Assembly (NCBI RefSeq): GCF_001984155.1
Contig: NZ_MTQO01000028.1
Span: 1-64,000 of the forward strand
Length of the DNA: 64,000 nucleotides
From: Actinosynnema sp. ALI-1.44
Lineage (GTDB): Bacteria; Actinomycetota; Actinomycetes; Mycobacteriales; Pseudonocardiaceae
Reading direction: 5' to 3'
The notes beneath the pieces are model-generated. The model did no database searches and was not told the origin of the DNA. It saw nothing but the letters and a program-made list of their open reading frames with translations. Position 1 is the stretch's first letter. Each line of letters opens with the position of its first letter. Position numbers and translations under genes: made by a program. Shown one piece after another: positions 34,786 to 43,012 of the stretch.

Positions 34786-36009
34786 ATGAGCAAGCCGCCC
34801 CCGAGCAAGTCCCGCGGCTCCCGGATGGAGCGGATCGCCGAGAGTTCCAGCGCGACCAACCTGGAACTGTTCTTCGACCTGGTCTTCGTGTTCGCGTTGA
34901 CGCAGGTCACAGCCCTGATGGCGGAGAAGCCGGACGCTGAGGGGCTGCTGCGCGGAGCGCTGCTGCTCAGCGTGATCTGGTGGTCGTGGATCGGGTACTC
35001 CTGGTTGTCCAATTTGGTCAAGGCGGACGAGGGGCCTGCCCGCACCGCGATGCTCGCCGCGATGGGTGCGATGTTCCTGCTCGCGCTGGCCATCCCCGAG
35101 GCGTTCGACGACCTGCCAGGTGGCCTGGACGGGCCGCTGGTGCTGGCGTTCTGCTACCTGCTGGTGCGGGTGGTGCACGTCTGGCTGTTCTGGATCGCCG
35201 CCGAGGACGACGCCGGGCTGCGTGCCCAGATCCTCCGGTTCGTGCCGTCCATGGTCGGCGGGACGGCCCTGCTGGCGATCGCGTCGCAGCTCACGGGCAC
35301 GGCGCAGACGTTGCTGTGGGCGGCCGCGGTGCTGGCCGACTACGGCGGCACGTACCTGATCGGCACGTCGGGCTGGCGGCTGAACTCGGCGAGGCACTTC
35401 GCCGAGCGCTACGGACTGATCATCATGATCGCGCTGGGCGAGTCGATCGTCGCGATCGGCGTCGGCGTCACCCACCTGGCGATCTCCTGGCCTATCGTGC
35501 TGGCGGCCGTGCTCGGCCTGGCCATCGCCGCGGCGCTGTGGTGGTCGTACTTCGACACGCACGTGATCATCTGTGAGCGCGCGCTGAGCGAGGCCAAGGG
35601 CGACGAACGGGTCAGCATGGGCCGGACGGCGTTCACCTACCTGCACCTGCCGCTGCTGATCGGCATCGTCCTGCTCGCTCTCGGCCTGAAGAAGGTCCTC
35701 GGCTACGTCGGCGGCGAGCACGGCCACACCCTGTCCGACCCGCTCTACGGCGCGCCGCTGTGGGCGATGTACGGCGGGGTGGCGCTGTTCATGTTCGGTT
35801 ACGCCGCGGTGGCGTGGCGCTGCATCCGGAGCCTGAAGGTGCAGCGGGTGATCCTCGGCGCCGTCCTGCTCGGCCTGGTGCCGCTGGTGGCGAACCTGCC
35901 CGCGATGGCCAGCCTCGGCGTGCTGACCGCGCTGCTGATCGGCCTGGTCGTCTTCGAGTGGTTCAAGTACCACGACCTGCGGCACGAGATCCGGCACGCG
36001 GAGCACTGA
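34786..36009 (+). CDS. Low-temperature-requirement A (LtrA) family membrane protein
   Basis: 407 aa from ATG 34786. The hallmark N-terminal segment LELFFDLVFVFALTQVT is followed by about ten to twelve transmembrane helices; YGLIIMIALGESIVAIG and LWWSYFDTH are also typical of LtrA. The biochemical function of the family is unsettled. A short hydrophilic N-tail precedes the first helix. It is monocistronic and divergent from the ABC-F gene, and ends at a strong hairpin shared with the convergent protease gene. Confidence 0.9.
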   Translation: MSKPPPSKSRGSRMERIAESSSATNLELFFDLVFVFALTQVTALMAEKPDAEGLLRGALLLSVIWWSWIGYSWLSNLVKADEGPARTAMLAAMGAMFLLALAIPEAFDDLPGGLDGPLVLAFCYLLVRVVHVWLFWIAAEDDAGLRAQILRFVPSMVGGTALLAIASQLTGTAQTLLWAAAVLADYGGTYLIGTSGWRLNSARHFAERYGLIIMIALGESIVAIGVGVTHLAISWPIVLAAVLGLAIAAALWWSYFDTHVIICERALSEAKGDERVSMGRTAFTYLHLPLLIGIVLLALGLKKVLGYVGGEHGHTLSDPLYGAPLWAMYGGVALFMFGYAAVAWRCIRSLKVQRVILGAVLLGLVPLVANLPAMASLGVLTALLIGLVVFEWFKYHDLRHEIRHAEH

Positions 36010-36011
36010 GC

Positions 36012-36040
36012 GTGGGGCCGGGCACGTGGCCCGGCCCCAC
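36012..36040. terminator. Bidirectional terminator hairpin
   Basis: GTGGGGCCGGGC and its exact complement form a 12-bp stem with a 5-nt loop, 3 bp after the LtrA stop and 8 bp from the end of the convergent protease gene. It has no T tract, as is usual in high-GC genomes. Confidence 0.75.
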
Positions 36041-36047
36041 CTCACGA

Positions 36048-38882
36048 TCAACTACCCGGGGTGACGAAACCCGACACGTGCAGTGAGAACGCGCGCAACG
36101 TGCCGGTGTCCCGGTTGGCGGTGTCCCGCACATGGAAGGTCCACGTGCCGTCCGCGGCACCGAGCGCACCTTCAAGCGGCTGGTACGGCCGCCAGGAGCC
36201 GGTGTACGGCGCGTTGTCGGACGTGGCACTGCTGATCGCCTGCGCGGCGGTGTCGTCGAAGACCGCCTTGCAGATGTTGTGCCCGTTGGCACCGTTGCCG
36301 GAGAACACCGTGACCGTGGCACCGGTCGGCGAGCGCAACGTGCCGACGAGGTCGCTCACGAACGTGTGGTCGATGCCGACAGTGGTGGCGCCCGTGTCCG
36401 TGGTGCATTGCGTGCCGTCGATCGAGAACGTCACGCGGCTGGCCGGGCCGATCCCGCTGACCTGGACCGGCACGGTCACGCCGGTCGGGTCGTTGTCCGG
36501 GATCGCCAGCGGTGCCCCGGTGTACGCGAAGTCGTGCACCACGGTCGACGGCTGGCCGACCTTGACGGGGAACCTGGCCGTGGTGGGCGACTGCGAACCG
36601 GCGAAGGTCACCTTGGCGTCCAGCAGGACCGGTGTGCCCAGCGGGTGGGTGGCCGGGACGGTGATCGTGTAGTTGTTGACCGCCGTCTGGCCCTTGTCGA
36701 TCGAGCCGTAGGACTTCGAGCGCGGCGAGATCGTCACACCCGCGGTCGGCGACGTGAGCACGACGCTCGTGGACGCCGCCAAGCCGTCACCGCGGTTGGT
36801 CACAGGCAGGGTGACAGTCGCGGTGTCGCCCGGGTCGACGAAGGCTCCGCCGTCGTTGGCGCGCACGGTCGGCGCCTGCGCCTCGGCCAGCGGTTGCGGG
36901 CTCGCGCCCGTGTAGCCGAGAACCTTGTCGGCCAACAGGATTCCGGCGCCCGACCGGTTGTCGAACCCGGACTGTTCGATGTCGACGCTCGAGTTGACGA
37001 GCGCCTCGCGGACGTCCGCGGGCGAGATCCCCGGGTTGCCCGACAGCACGAGGCCCGCGATGGCCGCGGCGTGCGGCGCGGCGGCCGAGGTGCCGTAGAA
37101 CGTCTCGAAGCCCGGTGCGGTCGTGCTCACGCCGTCGGCCGCGGTGATCTCGGGCTTCTGCCTGACCACGCCACCGGTCGACGAGACGTTGCCCGGCGTG
37201 ACCGGGCTGCCGTCGGCGTTGTAGATGATCCGGCGCGGGCCGTCGGAGGTGAACCGCTCGACCTGGGACGCCGGCCCGAACGAGCCGGGGAACGGCCCCT
37301 TCGGGTTGGGCGGGTCACCCGGTTCGAGGTCGAACGGCAGCGGCGTCGCCGCCGGGGCGGCACCGACAGCGAAGGCGTCCTTGGCCGCCGCGTGCCCGAA
37401 GATCTGCCCCGGGGTGTTGTAGGCGGTCAGCACACCGGCGGTGTCCTTGAACCGCCCGCGCAGCGCGGACAACGACAGGTAACGGTTCTCGCCCTTGAAC
37501 TTCACGATCGCCAGCCGCAGGCCCTGTCCACCGAAGCGGGGCGTCTGCACGCGCTCGTACGGATCCTGCGCGCCCTCCTGGACGTTCTGGCTCGCCGAGA
37601 CGACGTTGCCGTTGCGGTCCACCAGGAACAGGTCGTAGTCGTTGCGCGACGCGCCGATCGGGTCCGACCAGTTCAGCAGGACGGGGACGTCCGCGGAGGA
37701 CGCGTCGGAGATCGGCTGGTAGATCTGGACCCCGTTGGCACCGGCGAAGTTGTGCGCGGTACCCGCCCACTTGCCGATCGGCAGACCGGAGTCGACGAAG
37801 TCGCCTTCCCAGTGCGCGGCGGTGCCGTCGGTGACGTTGCCCTCGTTGCCCGCGGAGGAGAAGTACAACGCGCCCGCGGCGGTCACGTCGTTCACGGCCT
37901 GGGCGATGATCCAGTCCTGGAACACCGATTCCTTGAAGTACACGACGTCGTCGACGATGATGTCGCACTTGGCGTCGAAACGCAGTTTCCGGATGTTGTC
38001 GGCGAAACTGGCGTCGGACCGGAACGCGGTGGCGAAGCCGAGCCGGGCGTTGGGGATCAGGTCGTGGATGATCTCGAGCATCGCGGTGCCCTCGTCACCG
38101 GAGCCGCCCTCGCCCGGCAGCACGTCCACAGCGGGCAGTTCCCCGGCCGCCTGCGAAGCGCGCAGCGAGTCGATGCCGTCGGACAGTGCGCAGATCTTGA
38201 CACCGACCCCGGTGACGCCGAACTGCTGACGGGCCTTGTCGGCGTTGTGCGCGCGGTCGCCCTCACTGACCACGGGCTCGGCCTTGACCGACAACGCGGT
38301 CGCCGCCCGGGCGGCGACCTCCTTGGCCTTGGCTTCCTTGCTGGGCTTGTCCTTGGCACCCTTCTGCCCGTTGGGTGCGGCCATCTGCCGCGCGGTCATC
38401 GCACCGACAGCGGGCTCGACGAACCTCACGTCCTTGCGCGCGGCGACACTCTCGACCGCGTCGACGGGGATCTCCGCCCGGACCGAGCCGTAACGCTCGG
38501 ACACCGACCGGATGCCCGCGCCGACCTTGCGCAGGTGGTCGAGCAGATCGGCGGACGCCGTGCCCCGGATGTCCACAGTGACCCGGTCGGCGGCCACACC
38601 GGTCTGCAGTGCGGGCAGGGCGGCCCGCAGGCCGCGGCCCGCGGCCTCGGCGCCCCGCTTGGCGATGACCAGCGAGGTGTCCAGCTTGGATTCGGTCGGC
38701 GTCTGCGAGCGCTTGAGCTCCTGCAGCGCGGAAATCTGCTTGGCGGCGTTGGCGGTGGCGTCGGCAGGTGCCTTGCCCGCCGGATCAGGCCCGGCGTAAG
38801 CGGGTGTGACGATGCTGAGCGAAAGCAGAACTCCCAGTGACGCGGCTAAGAATCTTCGATTCAGCCGAATGGCTGCACGCAC
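36048..38882 (-). CDS. Secreted S8-family peptidase with C-terminal P-domain
   Basis: 944 aa from GTG 38882 with GGGAGGGG upstream. A signal peptide ends at AYA (~33). A long Lys/Ala-rich propeptide follows, then the subtilisin-like domain: ALSDGID with the catalytic Asp near 234, SSAGNEG with the oxyanion Asn, and GTSAAAPHAAAIAG with the Ser near 599. The position expected for the HGTxVAG His instead reads GSGDEGTAMLEIIHDL (~266). A CARDB/Ig-like segment follows, then a proprotein-convertase P-domain (~790-944). It is an extracellular protease or a protease-like binding protein. Confidence 0.85.
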   Translation of the reverse strand: MRAAIRLNRRFLAASLGVLLSLSIVTPAYAGPDPAGKAPADATANAAKQISALQELKRSQTPTESKLDTSLVIAKRGAEAAGRGLRAALPALQTGVAADRVTVDIRGTASADLLDHLRKVGAGIRSVSERYGSVRAEIPVDAVESVAARKDVRFVEPAVGAMTARQMAAPNGQKGAKDKPSKEAKAKEVAARAATALSVKAEPVVSEGDRAHNADKARQQFGVTGVGVKICALSDGIDSLRASQAAGELPAVDVLPGEGGSGDEGTAMLEIIHDLIPNARLGFATAFRSDASFADNIRKLRFDAKCDIIVDDVVYFKESVFQDWIIAQAVNDVTAAGALYFSSAGNEGNVTDGTAAHWEGDFVDSGLPIGKWAGTAHNFAGANGVQIYQPISDASSADVPVLLNWSDPIGASRNDYDLFLVDRNGNVVSASQNVQEGAQDPYERVQTPRFGGQGLRLAIVKFKGENRYLSLSALRGRFKDTAGVLTAYNTPGQIFGHAAAKDAFAVGAAPAATPLPFDLEPGDPPNPKGPFPGSFGPASQVERFTSDGPRRIIYNADGSPVTPGNVSSTGGVVRQKPEITAADGVSTTAPGFETFYGTSAAAPHAAAIAGLVLSGNPGISPADVREALVNSSVDIEQSGFDNRSGAGILLADKVLGYTGASPQPLAEAQAPTVRANDGGAFVDPGDTATVTLPVTNRGDGLAASTSVVLTSPTAGVTISPRSKSYGSIDKGQTAVNNYTITVPATHPLGTPVLLDAKVTFAGSQSPTTARFPVKVGQPSTVVHDFAYTGAPLAIPDNDPTGVTVPVQVSGIGPASRVTFSIDGTQCTTDTGATTVGIDHTFVSDLVGTLRSPTGATVTVFSGNGANGHNICKAVFDDTAAQAISSATSDNAPYTGSWRPYQPLEGALGAADGTWTFHVRDTANRDTGTLRAFSLHVSGFVTPGS

Positions 38883-39100
38883 TAGTCCCCTCCCAGTACT
38901 CCGACGCGTGCCCCGACACACGCGGACGATCCCGGATGAACCCCGGATCGCGCAGACGTTATGTCGCGGGAACACTCAGGGAATAGCAGCCGTATGAGTG
39001 ACACACGTGCCACCGGCGGTCACGCACCGAAACCTACTCAGGAGAACCACCGAACCTTCGGCGGGTACAGCACACACCCGACCAGGACTACGTTTCCGAC

Positions 39101-40093
39101 ATGGCAGCACAAAGGTGGCATTCGGTCACGCTGGCACTGATCGCGGCAGGCACCATCCCGCTCCCCGCGGCACAGACAGCGCAAGCGGCGCGACGGCCAC
39201 CCTGTGCGGAGCTGGTGACGGGCACGGGAGACGAACTGCACCCCGAGGGGATCGCCTACGACCCCAACGAAAACCGGTTCCTGATCGGCTCGGTGACCCG
39301 CGGAACGGTCTCGACAGTACGACCGGACGGCTCAGCCCGAACGGTGGTGAAGGACCCGAAGCTGATCACCACCATGGGCCTCACAGTGGACGCGAGAAGA
39401 GGACGCCTCCTCGCGGTGAACGGCGACATAGGCATAGCCGACGGCTCGACACCGGAAACGAACGGAAAGACAGCAGGCCTGGGAATCTACGACCTGAGAA
39501 CAGGCAGGCAAATCCGATACGTGGACCTCGGCGCCCTGGACCCCCAGCGCCCCCACTTCGGAAACGACGTGGCACTGGCCCCAGACGGAACAGCGTACGT
39601 GACGGACTCCAGAAGCGGAGCGATCTACCGCGTACCGGTCCACGGAAACCCGACAGTCCTGGTACGCGACGACAGGCTGATGCCAGCAGGAGCAGGAAAC
39701 GGAGCGAACGGAATAGTCCTGCACCCCAAGGAATTCCTGCTCGTAGCCCACTCTTCCGGCCGCACCCTGTGGCGAATCCCGCTGCACAAGCCAGAAACCC
39801 TGGCCCAGGTGACGACGAACGAGTCTCCGGGAGCCCTGGACGGCCTCCTGCTGTCCAACCACAACACACTGGACGGCATAGACAACACCCGAACCAACAC
39901 CCGCCTACTCCGCCTGACCACAACGGACGACTGGAAGACGGCAACGGTCAAAACCCAGATACCGTGGCCGGACCCAGCCCCGACAACCATGGCGCGAGGA
40001 CGGTGCGGAACGTACGTACTGACCGGAAGACTGGACCTACTGCTCAGCGGAACAAGATCAAAAGAGTTCCGCCTACGAGCACTGCGGTTCTGA
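39101..40093 (+). CDS. Secreted SMP-30-like beta-propeller protein
   Basis: 330 aa from ATG 39101. A signal peptide (VTLALIAAGTIPLPAAQTAQA) is followed by propeller blades: GIAYDPNENRFLIGSV, GLTVDARRGRLLAVN, NDVALAPDGTAYVTDS and NGIVLHPKEFLLVAHS. Two Cys residues could form a disulfide. It probably acts outside the cell as a lactonase or sugar-binding protein; no catalytic set was proven. From about residue 120 it uses many A-ending codons (GGA, ACA, CGA, CTA), unlike most genes here. Confidence 0.75.
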   Translation: MAAQRWHSVTLALIAAGTIPLPAAQTAQAARRPPCAELVTGTGDELHPEGIAYDPNENRFLIGSVTRGTVSTVRPDGSARTVVKDPKLITTMGLTVDARRGRLLAVNGDIGIADGSTPETNGKTAGLGIYDLRTGRQIRYVDLGALDPQRPHFGNDVALAPDGTAYVTDSRSGAIYRVPVHGNPTVLVRDDRLMPAGAGNGANGIVLHPKEFLLVAHSSGRTLWRIPLHKPETLAQVTTNESPGALDGLLLSNHNTLDGIDNTRTNTRLLRLTTTDDWKTATVKTQIPWPDPAPTTMARGRCGTYVLTGRLDLLLSGTRSKEFRLRALRF

Positions 40094-40123
40094 CCAGAAC
40101 CCCTAAGAGCCCAAACCCAAGAA

Positions 40124-40227
40124 CGGCGCCGATTTTACATGGGTGGGGGTGGCCATAAGCTTTCCGGCGCGGAGAGCCCCGTCAGTGTGGCAAGGTCCGC
40201 GCCTTGACCTATGTCAAATCGGCGCCG
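40124..40227. repeat. MITE-like nested inverted repeat
   Basis: Outer arms CGGCGCCGATTTTACAT (40124-40140) and its near-exact complement (40211-40227, one mismatch) enclose an inner pair, GGCGCGG and CCGCGCC, with a 30-bp loop. No reading frame of note lies in it. It sits between convergent genes and looks like a small non-autonomous element or a structured RNA; no target-site duplication was found by eye. Confidence 0.65.
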
Positions 40228-40256
40228 CCCCGGCCCCGGACAGACCTGAAGAAGCC

Positions 40257-41810
40257 TCAAAGAACGAAAGCATCAGACCAAGGCTGAGCACTCCGACCAG
40301 ACAGAGCATCCATAAGAGACACAGCCTGCTTGTCGGTCAAAGAAGAAACGAAATCCACAACAGCCCGCCCCCGAGCCAAACCGTGCACAGCATCAGGCCC
40401 CTGAGGAGCCTCCCCAGTAGCCCCAACCAGAACAGCGGGCTCCGACCGAGCCAGAGCCTCATATTCCGAAGTGGCCAACTCGACGAGATCATGCAGCCGA
40501 CGAGGCAGCCGCCCAGCCTCGAACCGATCCCCCAACCACTGATCGAGAGCCTCGACGAGCTTGGTGATCAACCGAGCCTGCCCCCGCTGGTGCAAAGCCA
40601 GATCCGGCCGCAGCAACACGAACCGCCGGTGCAGGAACTTCAAAACCTGAACCTCGTGCCACTGCTCCCCACCGAGCATCACGTGCCCCGACCGCGTCGG
40701 CGGATCCGCGACAACGGACATCTCGTCGACCAACCGAGAAGTCCACCTCAGAGAGAACTGCGTAACAGCCTGCTCAGCCTCGACCGACCCGTCAAAAGGC
40801 GTCGACAGCAACTCGTCGACCAACTCGGACCGAACCCGAGCGACAGCAGCGTGAAAAGCCTCATCGCTGACGATCCACGAGTCCTTCTCGTGCATCCGCC
40901 GCCGCACCAGCTCCAACGACCGCCCAGGCATCCGGGCCTGCCGCCGGACCTCCTCATCGGACAGCCACGCCAGCGTCGCGGCATCGGCCTGCCACTGCCC
41001 CAGTTCGGCCGCGACGGGAGCGTGTTGCAGCACACCGATCCGGTGGAAGTCCGTGATGTCGTGGATGGCGTAGGCGATGTCGTCGGCCGTGTCCATCACG
41101 GACGCCTCGATGGTCTGCTGCCAGTCGGCCAGCCTGCCGTCGAAAGCCGACCGCGCCTGCTCGAGGTCATCGAGTTCGGTCACGTAGGCCGAGAACTTCG
41201 CGGACCCGGTCCCCGGGGCGTCCGACGGCTCGGATGCGCCGCGGGGCGGCTCGTCCATGAACCGGGGGTGCGGCTCGGGGTGGTGCAGCCGCGTCCACGG
41301 ATACTTCAGCATCGCGGCACGCACGGCGGCGGTCAGATCCAGCCCCACCGCCGACGGTCCGCCGACATCCGTCGTCGTCACGATCCGGAACGTCTGCGCG
41401 TTGCCCTCGAATCCGTCGGCCAACGCGAAGCGATGCCTGGCCAGCCGGTCGAGCACCTGCTCACCCAGATGCCCGAACGGCGGATGCCCGAGGTCGTGGG
41501 CGAGCGCGGCGGCCTCGACGACGTCCGGGTCGCAGCCGCCGAGCGCGTCGATCAGCGCCGCGTACTCCGGCGCGGCGCGCAGTCGTTCCGCGATCGCCCG
41601 CGCCACCTGTGCGACCTTGACGCTGTGGGTCAGCCGGTTGTGCAGCAGGCCGGAGCCGCTCGCGCTGACCACCTGGGTGACACCGCCGAGACGCGCGAAG
41701 AACGGCGATCCCGCCACCCGGTCCCTGTCCACCCGGAACGGGCTGGCCGCCAGGTCGAACGCTGCCGCGGGCGCTGCGTGTGAGCGCCGCTCCTCTCTCG
41801 GATCACTCAT
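40257..41810 (-). CDS. dgt: dGTP triphosphohydrolase (HD-domain dNTPase)
   Basis: 517 aa. HD metal-site residues: HNRLTHSVKVAQVAR (~57-71), then the HD pair in ALAHDLGHPPFGHLGE (~105-120), with the later catalytic Asp in SVMDTADDIAYAIHDI. Dgt enzymes hydrolyse dGTP or other dNTPs to nucleoside and triphosphate, controlling dNTP pools and sometimes phage defence. It lies divergent from the lycopene cyclase gene. The first half has normal G/C-ending codons and the last ~200 codons are rich in T-ending codons. Confidence 0.92.
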   Translation of the reverse strand: MSDPREERRSHAAPAAAFDLAASPFRVDRDRVAGSPFFARLGGVTQVVSASGSGLLHNRLTHSVKVAQVARAIAERLRAAPEYAALIDALGGCDPDVVEAAALAHDLGHPPFGHLGEQVLDRLARHRFALADGFEGNAQTFRIVTTTDVGGPSAVGLDLTAAVRAAMLKYPWTRLHHPEPHPRFMDEPPRGASEPSDAPGTGSAKFSAYVTELDDLEQARSAFDGRLADWQQTIEASVMDTADDIAYAIHDITDFHRIGVLQHAPVAAELGQWQADAATLAWLSDEEVRRQARMPGRSLELVRRRMHEKDSWIVSDEAFHAAVARVRSELVDELLSTPFDGSVEAEQAVTQFSLRWTSRLVDEMSVVADPPTRSGHVMLGGEQWHEVQVLKFLHRRFVLLRPDLALHQRGQARLITKLVEALDQWLGDRFEAGRLPRRLHDLVELATSEYEALARSEPAVLVGATGEAPQGPDAVHGLARGRAVVDFVSSLTDKQAVSLMDALSGRSAQPWSDAFVL

Positions 41811-41884
41811 GGCAGCACGGTACTAGGACCAGCTCACTGGACCTCCCGCGACGACGCTCCGACACGGCGTGGTCCAATCGGGAT

Positions 41885-42979
41885 ATGCCCGACGTCTTGA
41901 TCGCGGGCGCCGGGCCGTCGGGGTGGGCGCTCGCCGCGCACTGTGCCCGGCTCGGGCTGGAGACCACGATCGTGGCGCCGCAGCCGCTGCGCAGGTGGCC
42001 CGCGACCTACGGCCTGTGGGGTGATGAGCTGGCGTTGCTGCCGCCGGACGTCACCGCGGCCGAGCCGAAGGTCGTCAAGGCGTACACCAGCAGGGAGCAC
42101 GTGATTCCCCGGCGCTACGCCATCCTGGACAACGAGCGGCTGATGGCCGCGCTGAGCAAGAACGTCTCGGTGGTCAGCGGCCGCGTCGTCGACGCGGCAG
42201 ACGGAACGCTCCAACTCGCGGACGGCAGGGTCCTCACCGCGAGAACCGTCGTGAACGCGATGGGTTCACGCGGCGGCACGGCCGAGCAGACCGCGTACGG
42301 GATCACCGTCCCCGAGGAGGTCGCCGCGCCCGTCGTCGCGCCGGGCGAGGCGATCTTCATGGACTGGCGGTCGGAACACAACACGTTCCTCTACGCGATG
42401 CCACTCGGCGGCGGCAAAGTGCTGCTCGAGGAGACGGCATTGGCCCGTCGCCCGGCAATGGATTTCCGAACGCTGCGACTCGCACTGGCCGAACGCCTCG
42501 CGTCGTACGGGATAAAGATCGACATGGCCGATGTCGAACGCGTGCGTTTCCCACTCGATGTGCCGAAGCCGAAACGCGAGCGAGTGCTCCCATTCGGCGC
42601 GGCCGCCGGATTCGTCCACCCCGCCGCCGGATACAGCGTGGGCGAGGCATTCCGGCTGGCGCCGATGATCGCCGCGGCGATCGCGGCAGGCGAAGACCCC
42701 TGGCCATCACTGTGGTCGCCCCGCGCGCGACTGGTGCATTTCCTCAGGCACTGCGGCCTCGAAACACTGTTGTCACTCTCCGCAGCCGAGACGCTACGTT
42801 TCTTCGAGTTATTTTTTGACCTACCACCCGATGCTCAGCGTGGCTATCTTTCCGGCCGGGACGACCCGGGCGCGACGATCGCCGCAATGCTGCGCATCTT
42901 CCGGAAAGCATCCGGTCGGACACGCATGGTGTGCGCCAAATCGGTGATTGTCCGAGTCAGGCACGTGAACACTCGGTGA
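41885..42979 (+). CDS. crtY: Lycopene cyclase (FAD-dependent)
   Basis: 364 aa from ATG 41885. The FAD Rossmann motif DVLIAGAGPSGWALAAHCAR is at the N-terminus; WPATYGLWGDEL, MDWRSE and FGAAAGFVHPAAGYSVGEA are lycopene beta-cyclase signatures. It closes the ends of lycopene to beta-ionone rings, probably at the membrane. No other carotenoid gene is nearby, so the pathway must be encoded elsewhere. The basic C-terminal ~20 residues (VIVRVRHVNTR) look less conserved. Confidence 0.85.
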   Translation: MPDVLIAGAGPSGWALAAHCARLGLETTIVAPQPLRRWPATYGLWGDELALLPPDVTAAEPKVVKAYTSREHVIPRRYAILDNERLMAALSKNVSVVSGRVVDAADGTLQLADGRVLTARTVVNAMGSRGGTAEQTAYGITVPEEVAAPVVAPGEAIFMDWRSEHNTFLYAMPLGGGKVLLEETALARRPAMDFRTLRLALAERLASYGIKIDMADVERVRFPLDVPKPKRERVLPFGAAAGFVHPAAGYSVGEAFRLAPMIAAAIAAGEDPWPSLWSPRARLVHFLRHCGLETLLSLSAAETLRFFELFFDLPPDAQRGYLSGRDDPGATIAAMLRIFRKASGRTRMVCAKSVIVRVRHVNTR

Positions 42980-43012
42980 CGAATTCGTCGAAACGGGCAC
43001 TCGTTCGGCAGT

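Noticed and set aside
36132-38840. 902-residue plus-strand open frame over the S8 protease
   Set aside because: High-GC antisense artefact; the minus strand carries signal peptide, triad region and P-domain.
40143-41783. Plus-strand 546-residue frame
   Set aside because: Mirrors the HD-domain dgt gene on the other strand and shows no coding pattern.
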